Of a DNA stretch of 64,000 bases, positions 1 through 11,566 are shown in pieces (positions within the stretch are counted from its first letter, which is position 1; each line of letters begins with the position of its first letter). The position numbers and the translations under genes are program-made. Under the pieces are notes generated by a model, which did no database searches, was not told the DNA's origin, and worked only from the letters and a program-made list of their open reading frames with translations. Origin of the DNA: Orobanche coerulescens (lineage: Eukaryota; Streptophyta; Magnoliopsida; Lamiales; Orobanchaceae); assembly GCA_033398695.1 (NCBI GenBank), contig CM065802.1, forward strand, positions 151,328,096 through 151,392,095. Direction: 5' to 3'.

Positions 1-709
1 TCCCCAGCATCTTGCCGACCACTTACGGCCGTAACCGGCCGACCTTATGGCCGTAACCGGCATTCGTCAAAATCCGCCCAGCGCATGCCGATCGCTTACG
101 GCCGTAACCGACAGGACCTTAAGGTCGTAACTCGGGACTTACGGCCGTACACGGCAGGTCCTTACGTCCGTAACTCGGCCAGACCAGTACCTACTGCGGC
201 CGTCTCGGTCGTGGCCACTCCGACGGTCCGAACGACCCCGAAACCCGAACCTGAATATGAATCGAAAATACGGTTACGAAGTACTCGCAAAGACGAATCC
301 GAGCACTAAGAGAACACACGATTCCGACCACCCGAAGGCTCGAAATTCGACAACGGAAAGTAATTACCCCAAACTTTGGGAAATTGCGAAAATGGCCCAA
401 GACGCCCGAAAATCACGATACGTGATCGAAACACCAAGACAAAGCTCGCAACATGAATAATAACATTAAATGAACTTACGAGAAAGTCGAAACAACAGTT
501 TCAGACGAGATTCGCAAGAATCGAACTCAAGTGCGGAAAAGTCGCCAAAAAGCACGGAACTCGACAAAACGATACCGAAACGAACTCGGATGACCAAACA
601 CGAAGAACAATACATTGTCAAAATGTCAAAACGGTCGCAAGCGAGTTCTGGAAACTAGAAAAATGCCAAAAACGAAAAATTACCGAAAAAGAAAATCACG
701 GGTATTACA
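1..709 (-). mobile_element. Partial minus-strand LTR of a Tekay-type Gypsy element (W)
   Basis: On the minus strand the LTR begins at 709 with TGTAATACCCG. The next ~500 bp match the LTR starts at 42723, 50752, 51376 and 61932, including the phrase TTTCGGGGTCGTTCGGA. It is cut by the window edge, so the rest of W is unseen. It interrupts the gag of X0: the host sequence resumes at 710 with gtgggaagaag, matching intact host at about 7556. The predicted 5-bp target duplication is gtggg (710-714), whose partner lies outside the window. Confidence 0.85.
18..185. repeat. Array of ttacggccgtaa palindromes in the W LTR
   Basis: Several perfect or near-perfect copies of the self-complementary motif TTACGGCCGTAA lie 10-30 bp apart, with decayed copies up to about 185. 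In the LTR's own orientation the array lies 520-690 bp from the LTR start. That is the position occupied by different GC-rich arrays in the related LTRs of B and C. The same motif occurs in the unrelated LTR of X (4995-5077). Confidence 0.85.
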
Positions 710-1740
710 GTGGGAAGAAGAAATCACGAAGCTATCCGAACAACAACTGAAGTATCAACAACACAATGATGCTTCAATTAAAAATCTGGAGACGCAAGTT
801 GGCCAAATGGCCAAAATACTTTCCAAAAGATTCCACGGCATGTTACCTAGCAATACCGAGGTAAATCCAAGGGAGAGTGTCCAGGCTATCACAACAAGAA
901 GTGGAGTGCAATTGTCTGAGATTTCTGTGGAAAATCATCTGACAAAACAAAAAAAATAAACAAAGTCGAGAAACAGAAAAAGAATGTGAATCAGGATCTT
1001 CATCTCAAAAAGGTCCAGTTGCTGCCAAATCTTATGTTCCACCTACTCCTTTTCCTCAACGGTTGAAGAATCACAAGCTCGATGCGCAATTCAGCAAATT
1101 TGTGGAAATTTTCAAAAAGCTACACATCAACATACCTTTTGCCGATGCTCTAGCACAAATGCCAAGCTATGCCAAATTTATGAAAGATATTCTTTCTAAC
1201 AAACGAAGGCTTGAAAAATATGAAACTGTCATGCTAACAGAGGAATGTAGTGCAATACTACAAAATAAGTTGCCACCCAAGCTAAAAGATCCGGGAACTT
1301 TTACAATCCCGTGTACAATTGGTGAAGTGAATATTGACAAAGCTCTTTGTGATTTCGGGGCAAGTATCAATTTGATGCCCCTGTCAATTTTCAACAGACT
1401 AAACTTGGGAGAAGCTAAAGTAACAACCGTTTCACTGCAATTAGCCGATCGGTCAATCAAATATCCACATGGGATAATAAAACATGTGCTAATCAAGGTT
1501 GATAAATTTATATTTCCAGCAGATTTTATCATCCTTGACATGGAGGAAGATCATGATATTCCTATTATCTTGGGATGGCCATTTCTTGCAACCGAACATG
1601 CTCTTATTGACGTCTATGAAGGAAAGCTAATTCTTAGAGTGCAAGACGAACATGCCACATTCAATGTCCTAAAAACTTTGAATCATCTCTCCACAGATGA
1701 TTATTGTCTAAAAATTGATGCAATTGATGCCAGAATATGA
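710..1740 (+). pseudogene. gag-pro: gag-protease fragment of X0 (Athila-like Gypsy)
   Basis: The fragment matches the C-terminal half of the better copy at 7556-8586. It opens with the gag segment EITKLSEQQLKYQQ and contains the protease stretch ALCDFGASINLMPLS, where the Asp, Gly and Ala resemble the retropepsin D-[ST]-G-A site, followed by IPIILGWPFLATEHA. An extra A in a homopolymer near 950-957 (8 A here, 7 A near 7796) shifts the frame and creates a TAA at 957-959. The reading frame resumes downstream and runs to TGA at 1738-1740. The N-terminal part is absent because of W. Confidence 0.85.
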
Positions 1741-1903
1741 ACAACGTCTTGAGAATCTGACGTTAAAAGACCCAGTTTGCCAATTTGTAAGAAAATTGGA
1801 TGGGAAGCTTCTCCTCGACTCTTACAAGGCGTTTAAGCCGTTTGTGAACATAAAATCAGAGGAAGATGTGAGCCACAATCACAACTACTATACATACATG
1901 TAA
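1715..1903 (+). pseudogene. Short post-protease ORF remnant of X0
   Basis: An overlapping frame encodes about 60 residues including YEQRLENLTLKDPVCQF and DGKLLLDSYKAFKPF. It follows protease where Gypsy elements continue into RT, but breaks off at about 1903. A diverged copy of the same segment is at 28255-28382. It may be the residual start of pol; I cannot assign a domain. Immediately downstream begins the LOG cassette. Confidence 0.5.
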
Positions 1904-2046
1904 GTATCTTTTATTTTTGTCGTATGGTGAGATTTTCTGAATAAAAAATGTGATACGCGATAAATGCATTCATTATTCTATTGAGTAGTTGAAGCACAAT
2001 TAACGCAATCATAGATTTGTTAAATATTTTTACCTTAATTTTCTTC

Positions 2047-2054
2047 TATAAATA
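2047..2054 (+). promoter_or_regulatory. TATA box upstream of LOG copy 1
   Basis: TATAAATA lies 80 bp before the LOG ATG at 2134, with a pyrimidine-rich leader between them. The corresponding site before copy 2 (about 28529-28536) is intact too. It suggests the LOG gene carried, or gained, its own core promoter inside the element. No transcript is known. Confidence 0.45.
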
Positions 2055-2133
2055 AACATTGTCCTCGTTTTTTTTATTCATCCCTCAAATTTGTACTTTT
2101 CTTTTTTTCTCTCAAATAAGTTTCTTTTTAAAA

Positions 2134-2789
2134 ATGGAATCATCATCTTCCACAAAAAGATTTAACTTAGTCTGCATTTTTGGTGGAGCTAGTTATGGAA
2201 CAGAGGCATGCTTTACTGAAGCAGCCCACAACTTGGGTCGTACCTTAGGAGAAAAATGCATTCATGTAGTTTACGGAGGAGGAAGTCTAGGATTAATGGG
2301 ATGCGCTGCTGCTTCTGCCTATATGGAAGGAGTAAAAGTGTTGGGAATAATTCCAAAACCTCTGGCTGAAAGTAAAATCACCGGGGCAACTATTGGAGAT
2401 GAGTTTAGAGCTGTGAATATGCAAGATCGCATAACTCACATGATGAATAATTCTGACGCCTTTATCACCGTTCCCGATGGTTTTGGCACTCTTGAGGAAC
2501 TTTTTCATGTGCTTACCAGAGCCCAGCTAAATGTTCATAAAAAAACAACAGGTCTGCTTAATGTCAATGGTTTATTTGATGGTTTACTATCTTTCATCGA
2601 CTACTCTGCTGATAATGGTTTTATTTCCGAGCGTGTAAATGAATAATAGTCGTTGCCACAACACCAGAAGAACTAATCAAAAAACTCATTGAATTTGTTT
2701 CTCAACCAGATCCAGCTCTAGCTAATATTGTTTGGATAGAAGATTTTACCGTGAGAAAACGAAAAGTGGATTCATTCCTCTCCCTTTGA
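2134..2789 (+). pseudogene. LOG: LOG-like cytokinin riboside monophosphate phosphoribohydrolase, copy 1 (broken)
   Basis: LOG enzymes release active cytokinin bases from their riboside 5'-monophosphates in the cytosol. The translation from ATG 2134 shows the family's nucleotide-binding loop (VVYGGGSLGLMG) and a region equivalent to PGGxGTxxE, here PDGFGTLEE, with Gly115 changed to Asp. Compared with copy 2, one base is lost near 2635, giving a premature stop at 2644-2646 (ISERVNE then stop). Homology continues to TGA 2787-2789. It has no introns, whereas plant LOG genes usually have several, so it looks like a captured cDNA. It lies between gag-protease and the 3' LTR of a retrotransposon. 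Inactive as it stands. Confidence 0.85.
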
Positions 2790-3310
2790 TAACCTATATC
2801 GGACCTATTGTTATTTTTACTTTCTATCGTGTGTAAAAATCGTGCTAAATGATGGCAGCGTAAGGAGTTTCTTTTTGATCTCTTGATGCACATCTATTCG
2901 CGATTTATGTATTGTTATTTTTATTGCTGTAATTTTTATGATTTGTTTTTAATAAAAACATTGATGGCAGCGTAAGGCGACTCTTCGGACTTTCCTGAAG
3001 CGCATCTTAAAAATTGTGTTATACTTCAAGGTATATTTTATTTTCTTTTGTTGTTTGGCTCGTATATTTTTTCTCTTGCAGATCCAAAAAGGCGTTAGCT
3101 CAAGCATCAACTTTCATAACAGGGAGTATTCTGCTTTTCTCCCTTACTTTTTATTATTATTATTTTTTTTAAACTGAGGACAATTTCTTTTTCAAGTTTG
3201 GGGGTGGTGTGTTTTGATTATTTTGGTGTGTTTGGTATTTTAGTGTGTTTAGCTTTGATTATTGTGGTGTGTTTTGATTATTTTTTTATTTGGCTTTGAT
3301 TTTTTTCTTT

Positions 3311-3316
<6 letters not shown>

Positions 3317-3370
<54 letters not shown>
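3317..3370. repeat. (AT)n microsatellite
   Basis: About 27 AT dinucleotides in a row. The matching site in X (about 29789-29820) is shorter and interrupted by TTT, so the repeat changed length after the two copies separated. Confidence 0.95.
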
Positions 3371-3374
<4 letters not shown>

Positions 3375-3825
3375 TATTTTGATTTGTGAGATTTCTAAAT
3401 CTGGCAATAACCCCAATAAGTTAGCTATATACAAGCTTCTAAAATCGTTTTAACCGGTTAAAAATTTGTACATTCCAAAATTTTTGAGCCTTAATCTCTC
3501 TTTCCAAGCCTTGTAGTTATCATGTAAAATCGAGTCATTCGTTACCTTGAGAAAAGAAGAATCAGTCGGTTGAGGAAAAATAGAACTGAAATTTACTTAA
3601 TTTGAGGAGTTTTTGATTTTTCATGCTTAGCTAATAAACGATTTTTCTGCAAAAATTATATTCCCTAAAAAAAGTCATTGATAAAAGGAGGTTAGTCGAA
3701 AAAAGGAGAGGTGTTGAGCGGCAACAGCTGCCTAATTTTGGGGGTCCTAAAATATTGCGAAAAATAAAGGACTAACCATTGTTGGTGCGTAGTTGCCATC
3801 TCGCACGGAGAAAAAAGTCATTAGT

Positions 3826-4090
3826 GAAAAGAGCTACACGTTAGCAAATAACGGTGTGAAAGCTATCACCTAAAAAAAGATGGAAAATATGCTGGTGAAA
3901 AGAGCTACACGTTAGCGAATAATGGTGTGAAAGCTATCACCTAAAAAAAGATGGAAAATGTGTTGGTAAAAAGAGCTACACGTTAGCAAATAACGGTGTG
4001 AAAGCTATCACCTAGAAACAAGATGGAAAATGTGTTGGTGAAAAGAGCTACACGTTAGCAAATAACGATGTGAAAGCTATCACTAAAAGG
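3826..4090. repeat. 71-bp minisatellite, about 4 units, in X0
   Basis: Units begin at about 3826, 3897, 3968 and 4040 with gaaaagagctacacgttagc and end in gatggaaaatgtgttggt. The X copy (about 30277-30470) has only three units. Confidence 0.9.
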
Positions 4091-4548
4091 GATGTAGATT
4101 ATGAGCATATTTGAATTAATTAGCGGCTGAATTTCAATACACTCAATTTCGTGAACCACAATATTTGATGACGCCGATGAAATTATTTTTCATATTGAGT
4201 CGAAAAATAAACGACTGGTCGAGAGCAACCATCAAAGAGAGTCGTGTGTATCACAAGTGGGAAAGAAATAATCAACCTTTTTGGGGGTAACCTTGCATTT
4301 TGGAATTACAAAAATAAAACCGTGTTTTAACTTCAAAATCATTAGTAAATATATTTTGGATCTTGATTCATTTCTATCCACTATATAAAGCTGGTTGTTG
4401 TGTAAATGGTATTTTGATCTATTTTTATATATATATATATATAAGTAATTTTCTTAATTTGTGTGTGTTTTATTAATATATGTGCTATTTTTATTTTTTA
4501 CATTGAGTGTGAATAATAAAGAGTCTTGCTCGGGACTAGTGAGAATTC

Positions 4549-4559
4549 AAGTTTGGGGG
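4549..4559 (+). promoter_or_regulatory. Polypurine tract of X0
   Basis: The sequence aagtttggggg lies directly before the LTR start TGTCATAAGTG at 4560. The same arrangement is at 30926-30936. It serves as the plus-strand primer site in reverse transcription. Confidence 0.75.
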
Positions 4560-4994
4560 TGTCATAAGTGTCAGTTTTATACATTTATCTGTGATTAGTA
4601 TTGATATATTTCACCCATAATTATGAGCTAGTCTACTTGTTTTTGCTTTGAATTAATTAGTTTTTAAGAATTTCATTTTTATAGGTTGAAGATGTAAATT
4701 TAGTCTTAATCGGAGTGAATTACTGATTTACTCAAGAAATAACATGTTTCTAAAATATTATCTTTATTGAATTTTTATGTATTCATATTGTAGGGCTTTC
4801 AGAGACGAGTTCGGCATTATTTCCGGATTCAAAATCAGAGTTATATATCAAAAGTAATCATCCGAAGAAGATTTGGGGCGAAAATGCAAAGTCTAAGAAA
4901 TTATGGGCTGAAAATGAAGTTTGAAACTCCATACGGGCATAACATCATAAAATTACGGGCGTAACTCACACAGCAACTAATGTACAAAAGTCTT

Positions 4995-5077
4995 AGCCAT
5001 GTTACGGCCGTAACTCCTCAATGTTACGGCCGTAAGTCCTCATAGTTACGGCCGTAAAAGTTACGGTCGTAACTCTT
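4995..5077. repeat. Palindrome array (ttacggccgtaa) in the X LTR
   Basis: Four spaced copies of gTTACGGCCGTAAc or one-base variants lie about 120-200 bp upstream of the TATA box. The 3' LTR has four matching copies at about 31378-31461. A preceding decayed copy (ttacgggcgtaac) lies near 4957. Confidence 0.9.
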
Positions 5078-5198
5078 GACAGATTTTTGATCATTTTTTA
5101 ATCTTTTATACTTTTGGTCTATTATTGTGGGGATGGATGGCCTTGATCCGATCTAATGTAATAATGCTGGAGTTTTAGAGCTATTAGATGACTTTAGG

Positions 5199-5208
5199 TA
5201 TATAAATA
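5199..5208 (+). promoter_or_regulatory. TATA box of the X 5' LTR
   Basis: The sequence ATATAAATAG is followed by acccc and a C/T-rich stretch, a classic plant core promoter. It lies downstream of the palindrome array, so the array would fall in U3. Confidence 0.65.
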
Positions 5209-6197
5209 GACCCCTTAGATCCATCATTCATCATGATTCATCTTATTATTTTTTCATTTTGTAATACTTTTTCTTTGTGTGAAGAACACACTTGTGTTAT
5301 TGAGAGTGTATGTGGTTTAGCTTATGTTGTTGAGGGAGTTTATTGCTTCTTTCTCCTTTATCTACTAAGGGAGTTAGGATCAATTCTTTCCCTTTTTCAA
5401 CTATTAATGACCACTCAAGCTTGTAATATGTTGAATAAACCCTTCATGGGCTAAGTTATCCTTAGTTGGGATTATAAACAAGGTTTGTCATATTATTTAA
5501 GTTTGTATAAAGATATATTATGGATTACTTATTATTGTGTGTGATTTTCATTGTTTTACCAATCTTTATTTATTTGGCCAATAAATGATCATATTTATGG
5601 TCTTCATATGTTTCGAAAGAAAATATGTTTGATTATATCAAATGATCTTCACTCTAAGTTGTTCTAGGGGATAGAAATATACCTCTAGACCTTAGATGAT
5701 TCTTTGAGTTATTTTCATAAAACCTAATGCTATGTATTGAAGCCAATCAACATAGAAATATAGTGGATTGATTCAATATATAAGGGGCGTTTTGACATTC
5801 GAAAGAGGAACCGTCTTTTTAAGGAAAATCGAATCTACACAACATAATAAGTGAATTCATATTATGATCTCCTATACATCTTCTATAACTAATGATGAAC
5901 TAAGTTTGTAATCCAACTATTTCATTTTACCCTTTTATTAATCTATTATTAAGTGCAATCTTTCACTTCCTTAAATTTTAGTACTATTATTGCATTTTCC
6001 TCGCAATTGTCAAATCAAACTCTTAAATTGTGTGTTTTACTCATCTTAATATCTATAACAAATAGTTAAATAGTGTATAATTCAATATATAACCTAACTT
6101 CCTTGTGGGATCGATAAACCGGACTAAAAAAGTCCACTTACTACTTGATACGATATCGTGCACTTGCGATAGTTACACAAAAGACGTGTCAAGTTTT

Positions 6198-6215
6198 TGG
6201 CGCTGTTGCCGGGGA
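6198..6215 (+). promoter_or_regulatory. Primer-binding site of X
   Basis: TGGCGCTGTTGCCGGGGA starts 6 bp after the LTR end. It is one base off the TGGCGCCGTTGCCGGGGA type common in Athila/Tat elements. It differs from the initiator-Met type site of A, B, C and E, which supports a different clade. Confidence 0.8.
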
Positions 6216-6297
6216 AGTATAAGTGTTATTTTGAAGTATTACATTATTAACTATTGTTATAAATACAACTTTTTCTTTGTTGTTAATTCTCTTATCT

Positions 6298-8586
6298 ATG
6301 CAAAGGACGTACAATCGCGATTTAGTTTCACTAAATCCCGAGATTGAAGCCACATTTAGAACAAGGCGAAGAGAACAAAAAACAAGCAATATTTCTTCAC
6401 CATCAATGGCGGACGAACCAAACCCACCACTCTTCCAAGAAAATGATAACGAAAGAATTCCTTTGTTAGGGGGAATACCCAATGCTCAAAACATTCAACA
6501 TCAACAACATCATATTGTGCCGGAAATAGATGAAGACAACATGCTCTTTGGGGAATTCATGAACCCCCCATCTTTGACCGAGCAATCAAGTGTGATCTAT
6601 CCACCATTTGGAGTGGACAATTTTCAAATTTGCCCCGATATCATCAATCTGTTCTCCAACAACAACTCATTCTATGGAAGAACCGATGAGAATCCATATC
6701 TCCATATTAACCGTTTTGTGGAAATTTGTGGAAATTTCAAATATCCAAATGTAAATGACGAGGCGATAAAAATGAGACTTTTTGTGCACACTTTGAAGGA
6801 CAGAGCAAGAGAGTGGCTAGATACTTTGCTTCCATGAAGCATAACAAATTGGCTCGAATTTGTTCAAAAATTCACCACTAAATACTTTCCACCAATAAAA
6901 GTGGCGAAACTCAAATACGAAATCTCTACATTTCGTCAACAAGATTCGGAGTCATTTCACGAAGCATGAGAGAGATACAAAGATATGCTACGAAAATGTC
7001 CTAACCATGGTTTTAATTTGGGAGCACAAGTCAATTACTTCTATTCTGGACTCTTAGCTACATGCCAAGCCAATGACGATTCATCATCAAATGGTTCACT
7101 TGGAAACAAAACTATGAGAGAGGCTTATAATCTTTTTGAGGTTATAAGTGAACAAAGTGCAAGATGGCCAGACATAAATATCCAAAAGAAACCAAATGGT
7201 GTTTTTGAAGTGGATTCTTATTCACTTATGTTGGCAAAAATTGAAGCTTTATCAAAGAAAGTCGAGGACATGTCTTTTTCAACTCCTCAATCTGTGAAGA
7301 CGGTGCAAACTCCACAAGTTTCAGATCTTTCATGTGAAATTTGTGAAGCAACTCACAACAGCACTATGTGTCCCTTAGTGCAACAGGAGCAGTCATTCCC
7401 ACCACCAGAACAAGTGGTCTATGCTCAGAATTTCCAAAGGCAAGCATACAATCCTTATGGGCCAACATACAATCCAGGGTACAAAAATCATCCAAAATTT
7501 TCTTATGCAAACATCAACAATGTGTTGAATCCAACGCATCAAGAAAATAAGCCCGGGTGGGAAGAAGCAATCACGAAGCTAGCCGAACAACAACTGAAGT
7601 ATCAACAACGCAATGATGCTTCAGTTAAAAATCTGGAGACACAAGTTGGCCAAATGGCCAAAATACTTTCCAAAAGATCCCATGGCATGTTACCTAGCAA
7701 TACTGAGGTAAATCCAAGGGAGAGTGTCCAGGCTATCACAACAAGAAGTGGAGTGCAATTGTCTGAGATTTTTGTGGAAAATCATCTGACAAAACAAAAA
7801 AATAAACAAAGTCGAGAAACAGAAAAAGAATCTGAATCAGGATCTTCATCTCAAAAAGGTCCAGTTGCTGCCAAATCCTATGTTCCACCTACTCCTTTTC
7901 CTCAACGGTTGAAGAATCACAAGCGCGATGCGCAATTCAGCAAATTTGTGGAAATTTTCAAAAAGCTACACATCAACATACCTTTTGCCAATGCTCTAGC
8001 ACAAATGCCAAGCTATGCCAAATTTATGAAAGATATTCTTTCTAACAAACGAAGGCTTGAAAAATATGAAACTGTCGTCCTAACAGAGGAATATAGCGCA
8101 ATACTACAAAAGAAGTTGCCACCCAAGCTAAAAGATCCGGGAACTTTTACTATCCCGTGTACAATTGGTGAAGTGAATATTGACAAAGCTCTTTGTGATT
8201 TCGGGGCAAGTATCAATTTGATGCCCCTGTCAATTTTCAACAGACTAAACTTGGGAGAAGCAAAAGTAACAACAGTTTCACTGCAATTAGCCGATCGGTC
8301 AATCAAATATCCACATGGGATAATAAAACATGTGCTAATCAAGGTTGATAAATTTATATTTCCAGCAGATTTTATCATCCTTGACATGGAGGAAGATCAT
8401 GATATTCCTATTATCTTGGGATGGCCATTTCTTGCAACCGAACATGCTCTTATTGACGTCTATGAAGGAAAGCTAATTCTTAGAGTGCAAGACGAACATG
8501 CCACATTCAATGTCCTAAAAACTTTGAATCATTCCTCCACAGATGATTATTATCTAAAAATTGATCCAATTGATGCCAGAATATGA
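6298..8586 (+). pseudogene. gag-pro: gag-protease of X (Athila-like), two in-frame stops
   Basis: Starting at ATG 6298 (MQRTYNRDLVS), one frame runs 763 codons to TGA 8584-8586, broken only by TGA at 6835-6837 and 6967-6969. Both are consistent with TGG to TGA changes. It contains the Gag core (YLHINRFVEICGNFKYP, LKDRAREWLDTL), a CCHC-like knuckle CEICEATHNSTMC with x3 spacing, a coiled region EQQLKYQQRND, and the protease motif CDFGASINLMPLS. It is followed only by a short remnant; RT, RNase H and integrase are missing, so X needed helper enzymes. Confidence 0.88.
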
Positions 8587-8832
8587 ACAACGTCTTGAGA
8601 ATCTGACGTTAAAAGACCCAGTGTAATATCCGGGGATAATTTTTTTTCGTGTTACTGTTGAGTTGTACGTATTCATTTAGAATTGTACAAGTATTGTTGT
8701 TTTGGAATGATACAATGAATATTGTATTGGAATATTTCGGGATCGAAATATTTATACTTGTCGTCGGGTTGGTTTCGTCGTTTGGATGTTGGTTGGAGAG
8801 TTTGGATTTTTTGGCTAAGTTCATGGCCTTAA

Positions 8833-9206
8833 CGTACGCTACGGGTGTAGCGTTACGTACGCTAGCGTGTTGCTATTACGTATGTTATGCCTGTAAGGTT
8901 ACGTACGTAATGCTTGGTAGGTGGCAGGAACCTTCCTCGTAGTCACTTTCGGCCGGTGGGTCCCGAGCATCTTCCGATCGGATCTCACTATTGCAGTCAA
9001 CGGACCCTTACGTACGTTAAGAGGTTAGGTCTACGTACGTAATGCAGGTCTTGTTAATGTACATAATATGTTTTTGTTTACGTACGTTAAGGCCTTCGTA
9101 TTTTAGTTCAGTTAGTTCTGGGTTTAGATTTACGTACGTTACTGTTTTTACATAGCATACGTAAAGGCCCTTACGTACGTTGGCATGGGCGTATAACGTA
9201 CGTAAT
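8833..9206. repeat. Array of ttacgtacgtaa palindromes in the A LTR
   Basis: About ten copies or variants of the self-complementary core TACGTACGTA are spread over 370 bp. The same array recurs in the 3' LTR at about 24652-25026 with point changes such as tacatacgt. It occupies the same relative position as the other LTR arrays in this window. Confidence 0.9.
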
Positions 9207-10629
9207 GGACTTGTCAGTCTATTTGTCTTGGTTTCGTATTTCATTTCCTCACGAACCAAAACACATTTTATCTCCCTAGAATCGTCCGTTTGGACTTGTT
9301 ATTGATGTTTAGCCCCTTCCAACTCGATCTTGATCATCCTAGCTTGGATTGAAGATTGAAGTTGGAAGCTTGTTGGTGCTCCTTTGGTGTTTGGAGGCTT
9401 CTTCTTGTTCTTCTTTGGTAAGTTCCCTCAATCTCTTGTTCTTCAAGTGATTTTTGAGTTTTTGTTGTTTTTTTCCTCGGGTATTGTTTGGTTAATGGAG
9501 TATATCATGATTCTTCATGGTTTTGATAAACTTTTGATGAAGAACATGATGGTATTGCTTGAGTTGGATTATGTTCTTGATGTTTTAGATTATTTGGAGG
9601 TTTTAATCATGTCTAGTAAGGATTATGTTAAGATTGTTATATGATTAACATAGTCTTGAGATGATTGTTGTTGTTGTTGATGGTGTTCTTGAAAGATTAT
9701 AACCATTTTAGTAAGGATTTATGATAATTTAAGGGGTAATTATCATAATTTGGAAATGGTTGAGTGAATCTTGTTGTTTAATCCGAATTCATGATGTATT
9801 GGTGAAGGATTTTTGTTTCAGACATCATGATTATTGAGTTGATGATGTTCTTGGGGTGATAATGATAATATTGATAATATTATCATTGTGGGAGGATCAA
9901 TTTGATGATATTGGTGATATTATCATTTTGAGATGTTTGTTTTGATGATTGTTCTTAAGTGAATCTTGTTGAATGGATTTCACAAATGTTAAGAACGTAA
10001 TAATCATGTTAATTGATCATCGAGGTGTTAGAGGATGTTAGAATTCATAGTTGAGAACTATGATATTCGTTCGTGCGGTGTGATCGATTCGTGTTTGAAC
10101 CGGGCTTTGTCCTTGTCGTTGTATTCTATTGACTTTGTGTTTTTGAATGAATCATTTACATTCAAGGTTGTACGAGTCATTGTAATCGTCGGGAGGTGCC
10201 GTTCGTAGTTTTGTGCCAGGACGTTGATCGTGGAAGGACTTTCTCGCCTTCGGTTTGAGGCAAGTTTTATACTTGTATGAATGTGTATGAATGTATTGTA
10301 TCATTTCGAGACTTAGTCTCTTCGTGATTTGTTGATATTCGGGAATTGTTTGATGCAATACCCTTCGGTGATTATGCCAGATGTGATTGTTATTCGTTAA
10401 CGGCCAGTTTAAGGCATTGAGATTCTTGTGGTCGATAGCTGGTTCGCGGCATCGATGTATCGATTATTATTGTTGACGTTAATGTCGTTCTGAGGCATCG
10501 TTGAATCGTTATTATCGAATTGGAACTGTTGCTATGATGTTGCATTGGCTGATTGAAGGCATTTGATATATTCGTTTATCATATCTATTTCTGTGGTCGA
10601 TTTAAGACGCCGGGACATCTATTCTACCG

Positions 10630-11020
10630 TATCATTGGTTATCGATTAACCGTTCTAAGGTAATCGATGTATTGAATTGGGATTATCAAAGATAATTCCC
10701 ATCCGTGGTATCATTGGTTATCGATTAACCGTTCTAAGGTAATCGATGTATTGAATTGGGATTATCAAAGATAATTCCCATCCATTGTATCATTGGTTAT
10801 CGATTAACCGTTCTAAGGTAATCGATGTATTGAATTGGGATCATCGAATATAATTCCCATCCGTTGCATCATTGGTTATCGATTAACCGTTCTAAGGTAA
10901 TCGATGTATTTAATTGGGATTATCGAAGATAATTCCCATCCGTTGTGTCATCGTTATCGATTGACCGTTCTAAGGTAATCGATGTATTGAATTGGGACGG
11001 TCAAGGATAGTTCCACCCGT
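10630..11020. repeat. 79-bp tandem repeat, five units, A 5' LTR
   Basis: Units start near 10630, 10709, 10788, 10867 and 10946. Each includes ggttatcgattaacc, almost its own reverse complement, then aattgggattatc and gataattccca, which can pair with one another. The 3' LTR copy lies at about 26475-26863. Confidence 0.9.
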
Positions 11021-11220
11021 TGAGTTGTTGTGAATTGGCTATTCCAAGTCAGTCGAGGTATTTGAATTGGGACCGCCGTGGACGGTGCCCATCCATGAGT
11101 TGTTGTTGTCGTGTTGGCCGACTCAAGGCAGCACGCTATTATTTTTGTGAATTTGGTAATCTTGGGATCGTTACTGTTGTGATTAATTATGTTTTGGAGG
11201 CTAGTCTCGGCTAATGCTCG

Positions 11221-11566
11221 ATGGGTAAGCTTGGGGCTTGAACCTATGCGGTTGGTTTCCCAACACCTACAGTTCAGTAGGTCACGGTCATGTTAATGAT
11301 CTCACTATGGGTAAGCTTGGGGCTTGAACCTTCGCGGTTGGTTTCCCAACACCTACAGTTCAGTAGGTCACGGTCATCTTAATGATCTCATTATGGGTAA
11401 GCTTGGGGCTTGAACCTTCGCGGTTGGTTTCCCAACACCTACAGTTCAGTAGGTCACGGTCACTGGGTGATCTCATTATGGGTAAGTCTGGGTCTTGAAC
11501 CCTCACGGTTGGTTTCCCAGCACCTGCAATTTAGCAGGTCACGGTCATTGGATGATCTCATTGTGA
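11221..11566. repeat. 86-bp tandem repeat, four units, A 5' LTR
   Basis: Units start at 11221, 11307, 11393 and 11479 with atgggtaagcttggggcttg; the last unit is the most diverged. The 3' LTR copy spans about 27066-27410. A further imperfect repeat of cggcttcgtgccgtggcttt follows at 11569-11640. Confidence 0.9.

Larger units (their letters stand above)
2790..4548 (+). other. Non-coding 3' region of X0
   Basis: No convincing ORF. It contains an AT microsatellite, a 71-bp minisatellite and, near 3176-3212, an aactgaggac...caagtttgggggtgg segment of the kind seen near the 3' end of Athila-type elements. The phrase gatggcagcgtaagg occurs twice (about 2851 and 2963). The region is collinear with 29268-30925. 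Confidence 0.7.
710..4559 (+). mobile_element. X0: internal region of an Athila-like element, 5' part lost
   Basis: This stretch is collinear with 7556-8621 plus 28255-30936 of X: gag-protease, then a LOG-like gene, then a non-coding 3' region ending in a polypurine tract. It shares the LTR 4560-6191 with X. The left end is W. No RT, RNase H or integrase lies between protease and LOG. Confidence 0.85.
4560..6191 (+). mobile_element. Shared LTR between X0 and X (Athila-like)
   Basis: The LTR runs from TGTCATAAGTGTCAG to GACGTGTCA and is 1632 bp. It is preceded by a polypurine tract and followed by a primer-binding site, so it is both the 3' LTR of X0 and the 5' LTR of X. It contains a ttacggccgtaa array at 4995-5077 and a TATA box near 5200. 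The partner LTR at 30937-32327 lacks about 250 bp covering the TATA box. Confidence 0.9.

Noticed and set aside
1167..1541. 124-codon minus-strand ORF (also 8013-8387)
   Set aside because: Antisense shadow of the protease region of gag-pro.
3249..3453. Hydrophobic (IY)n open frames on both strands
   Set aside because: They only reflect the (AT)n microsatellite.
3826..4090. Regular repeat considered as a CRISPR-like array
   Set aside because: Units are contiguous 71-bp direct repeats without unique spacers, in plant retroelement DNA; this is a minisatellite.
9384..9644. 86-codon ORF in both A LTRs (also 25204-25464)
   Set aside because: Hydrophobic low-complexity translation of a T-rich leader next to a GT splice-donor-like site; present twice only because it is in the LTR.
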